From: Rhodocollybia butyracea
Lineage: Eukaryota > Basidiomycota > Agaricomycetes > Agaricales > Omphalotaceae
Length of the DNA: 33,112 nucleotides
Assembly (NCBI GenBank): GCA_015501585.1
Contig: JADNRY010000642.1
Coordinates: forward strand, 1 to 33,112
Direction: 5' to 3'
Positions 30,363-33,112 of the stretch are shown in pieces (position 1 is the first letter of the stretch; every line of letters starts with the position of its first letter). The notes beneath the pieces were generated by a model. The model was not told the DNA's origin, did not search any database, and saw only the letters and a list, made by a program, of their open reading frames with translations. The position numbers and the translations under genes were made by a program.

Positions 30363-30370
30363 TATATAAA
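30363..30370 (+). promoter_or_regulatory. TATA box (TATATAAA)
   Basis: A perfect TATATAAA, 41 bp before the ATG at 30411. It implies a short leader and a strongly inducible promoter, as expected for a heat-shock gene. Confidence 0.75.
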
Positions 30371-30410
30371 GAACCGACTCTGAACTCTTTCCTTACTTCC
30401 CGTAAACTCC

Positions 30411-31197
30411 ATGGCACCAACAGAGACAGAAAAGTTTACAGCTTCACGCAACTCCACACCTCCCCGCAGAGCTATTTCTTCTGAAGAATTACGGGGCGCT
30501 GTACAGGAGAAATTGCTCTTACTCTTGAAAGCAAACAAGATTCGTATCGTGAACCACAGCTCTGGTGTGTTTAGGCCTAGGTATGTCCCAATGTAAGTGG
30601 CGCTGTACGTGCGAAGATTCCTGACGCTCGCCACAACAGATATGACCTTTACGATGATCCGCCCTCCAATCTTGCGACGGCGACGTTCGAGCTACCAGGC
30701 GTCAAACGCCACGAAATCGCTCTAAACTTGCGTGAGGGTTTCCTTGTCATAGAAGGCGAGCGTCGTCGTCCGGATAGGAAACATCTAGAACAAGCTTCTG
30801 CACCGCGTTATATCCTACGTTCTACAGACGCTAGTGCCTCTAGCGACGCAGACGGAGATAGAAGAGATCCTCGACCTCGATATACAACTCAGGAACTGCG
30901 ATATGGCAAAGTAGGTGTTCAAAATTCGACTCAATGGCATGCGTGGGTACTGATAACTTGTCTTTTAGTTTGAACGAAAAGTTCCCCTCCCTCCTGGGAC
31001 CCAAGTAAGTCTAGCTACCGGGTCAACGCGACCCTTTCAATTTTTCCTTATTTGTCGAACAATGGTACTAACCTATTGTTCTGTAGGACGCTGATATCAA
31101 GGCGCATCTTGCGGAAGGCATGCTGATGGTGAGCTGGCCTCGTAGATCACCGAGTCAGCCCGCGAGTCAGTTGACATCCGGTTCTTCCTCGAAATGA
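30411..31197 (+). CDS. Small heat-shock protein (Hsp20 / alpha-crystallin family)
   Basis: Four exons: 30411-30580, 30640-30910, 30969-31004, 31087-31197; 588 nt, 195 aa, intact frame. Starts MAPTETEKFTASRNSTPP. The alpha-crystallin domain runs from about residue 58 (YDLYDDPPSNLATATFELPG, VKRHEIALNLREGFLVIEGE) to about residue 180 (ELRYGKFERKVPLPPGTQDA, IKAHLAEGMLMVSWPRR). The usual beta-strand pattern and the conserved GxL-type motif (EGMLMVSWP) are visible. A Ser/Asp/Arg-rich insert of about 25 residues (about 118-140) lengthens the loop between strands 5 and 6. A short Ser-rich tail replaces the usual IxI motif. Such proteins are ATP-independent chaperones that hold unfolding clients as oligomers in the cytosol. 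Introns are 59, 58 and 82 nt, all GT-AG. Confidence 0.93.
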
Positions 31198-32556
31198 CTC
31201 AAGTGTAGTAGTAGCCCCCGATCGATCTAGCTCTGCCACACTATTTACTGTACAGTCGCCTCGTCGAATTTCAACACCTCACACTTCTATTACGGACCCG
31301 GTTACTTGATCATGCTAGCCACTCCTCTTAAAGGTTGTGCGCACTGGATGCTTTGGACTTATTTACGTTTTTTTCTTGGATCTGGATCTGCCTTCCGTTC
31401 CTGGTACGCTTGGATCATCTCCTTGTATTGCCAAATTTCCGTTTACCTGTATCTGTAATCCCCACTCACACGAATTGATCTATGTAGCGATATCTTCTTT
31501 ATTTACATCATGAACCCGCTGCGGTATAATACTTTACAGCTTTGTAACATTCTCGGATTAATGGTTCTTAAGCCCGTTCTCCGTCTTTCTCTATGTTTCA
31601 GCTTCTCCTTGCGTGGGACGTGAATAATACTCACGGACCTTTTGAGCACGGGGTTGAAGCGCAGCGAGTGATGAATGTCGATAAACCACAGTTTTGAACC
31701 CCAATAATTCTACAAGCAACTACCTCCCCGGGAGCATGAACGATGATTCACAACGAAAGAACCTTTCACATGGTATGGTCGGATGTAGTCAAAATCAATC
31801 CTAAGGCCGAGATAAGTAGGTTTGAGTGCTTGAACTAGTGTGGAAGAGACTAAAAATCAGCACCCGACACATGGACGCAGCACTTGTTGAACGTGGTCTG
31901 CTGTGCTGAGGCTGCATGCACGATTATGTGAAAGATGTGACACTGACTGCGGCTCCGAATCTTTTCAGCTACTGATTATCGAAGTGAGTCACTCGGATTG
32001 AAAGTACTCGAAGAGAGGCATTAAAAGCGTGTTATGTAATAGCATTGGATGTAGATGGTGTAGCATATAAGACGCTGGTGGCAACGCCACAACCAGATAA
32101 AGAAAACACCGAGGAACTGCACGTTAGTAGACTCCATTATACTTACACTATTATGGCTATTTATCCATTCTTGAGAGTCAATCGGCATAAGCCGAGGGAA
32201 ACACTACCTTTTACGAGACCTTTCTGTGAATATAGCCTTAAAAAACAAAACCTTTGAGTTTCGGTTGTCATAGTTATTTCTCACGAGTAGATTATGCAAA
32301 AAAAAAAAGCACAAAGCTTTATACAATGCCATTCTTCGCCTGGAAAAGGTCCCGTAAAAAGATAATAACTCCTTGACCGTTTCCCTAGCGATTCTCCAGA
32401 AACAAAGACGTTTGATAACTCTTGCTTTGACCTCAATTATGTAAAATAACTAAGCGGCTGAACGTGCCGGATCTTGTTGCATTAAACTTAGTAACACACT
32501 AAAGCCACAATCTACAACCGTAGTACATACTCAGTCAGTCTATTTACTTCTCAAAG
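31198..32556. other. intergenic, no gene seen
   Basis: About 1.36 kb between two convergent genes, so it must contain both 3' ends. Open frames are short. An A10 run lies near 32299. No recognisable RNA gene. Confidence 0.45.
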
Positions 32557-33089
32557 TCAATGTCGGAACTGCCCAGTCGGCATCCGAGGAGGTGGCCTCT
32601 CGTCCCAAACGTTATAGTTCATGAACGAAGTCCACCTATCATGAAGCATCGTACTATCGCCGTATGGGGCATTTTGAACTGACCCTCTTTTGTGTCCATG
32701 AGATTGGTCAGAGGAATATAATCCTTCATGGAAAAGACCTCCCCAGCTTTGCGATAGGTCAGTACGTTTATCTGAGGATAGTGGGGGCAAAGGAACCATA
32801 GGACGTCGATCCGAGTGATGAGTTCGAGAACCGTTGTAAGGAATATCAGACGACACGAACGACCTGTCTTCTTTCGAACTAGGCCCTTCGTTGGTAGCTG
32901 AACAGGAGGAAATGGTTCGAACTGCTGTTGATTGTTGGGACCGCGTGTGAGTGGTGGAGAGGAACGTCGTGCTCGGTAATCAGTTTCAGAAGGATTGGGA
33001 CGGAACTCTTCGTTAGCCATATCGATAAACTCGCTATGCTGAGCTTTATTGGCTTCAGTTGCTTTCTGAAGCATCGCCTGAAGCACGGG
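32557..33089 (-). CDS. 3' end of an unrecognised Ser/Pro-rich protein gene (5' part outside the window)
   Basis: The internal exon 33089-32942 begins at an acceptor-like TTAG and reads PVLQAMLQKATEANKAQHSE and ANEEFRPNPSETDYRARRSS. A 44-nt GT-AG intron (32941-32898) would join it in frame to 32897-32557, which reads ATNEGPSSKEDRSFVSSDIP, then PMVPLPPLSSDKRTDLSQSW, and ends NVWDERPPPRMPTGQFRH before TGA; this gives 162 residues in the window. The intron's donor (GTCCCA) is weak, so a simple frame break is the alternative. The protein is polar, rich in Ser, Pro, Arg and His, without a recognisable domain. Low-complexity tails like this are common in fungal transcription factors, but nothing here shows that function. 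Confidence 0.5.
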
Positions 33090-33112
33090 CTAACCGCATA
33101 CAGGCTTGAGTG

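Noticed and set aside
32898..32941. Frame break in the last gene
   Set aside because: A 44-nt GT-AG intron restores the frame exactly, so no break needs to be assumed, though the donor is weak.

Overview
This is nuclear DNA of a filamentous fungus, most likely a basidiomycete of the Agaricomycetes. Genes are cut by many GT-AG introns of about 45-60 nt, and the conserved proteins (Vps15, ThrRS, CstF-64, QCR8, OST4) read as fungal. I see no rRNA, tRNA, CRISPR array or bacterial operon.

Layout. 1-1385 (-): 5' part of a large Ser/Thr-rich protein gene whose frame breaks several times and which runs off the left edge. 2578-3473: a divergent pair, OST4 (-, 43 aa oligosaccharyltransferase subunit) and QCR8 (+, respiratory complex III subunit, five exons including a 14-nt one). 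4183-5481: a non-autonomous transposon with CACTG...CAGTG ends, terminal inverted repeats of about 0.6 kb and a TCA target-site duplication. 5677-5768: a decayed second copy of OST4. 6205-7030: remains of a Ppo-type fatty-acid oxygenase. 7169-8692 (-): an atypical protein-kinase-like gene. 10190-11762 (+): a broken 2-oxoglutarate/Fe(II) oxygenase gene. About 11.8-18.6 kb is gene-poor, with repeat clusters at 15.95-17.4 kb and a TTCC microsatellite.

From 18.69 kb to the end the window is dense with housekeeping genes: VPS15 (-, 15 exons; regulatory kinase of the Vps34 PI3-kinase), THS1 (+, 13 exons; threonyl-tRNA synthetase with an upstream in-frame start giving a mitochondrial-type leader), a CstF-64 / Rna15-type mRNA 3'-end factor (-, 8 exons, one GC-AG intron), a small heat-shock protein (+, 4 exons, clear TATA box) and the 3' end of an unrecognised Ser/Pro-rich gene (-). 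VPS15 and THS1 are head to head, as are OST4 and QCR8; THS1 and the CstF-64 gene converge with about 137 bp between stop codons.

The left half is accessory sequence: transposon, decayed duplicates, pseudogenes. Single frame breaks also occur in VPS15 and THS1, which should be functional, so part of the indel load may be assembly error rather than biology. I find no convincing new multi-gene system. The most interesting items are the CACTA-like foldback element, the two-start ThrRS, the 9-nt exon holding part of a metal-binding motif, and the OST4 duplicate beside the transposon.
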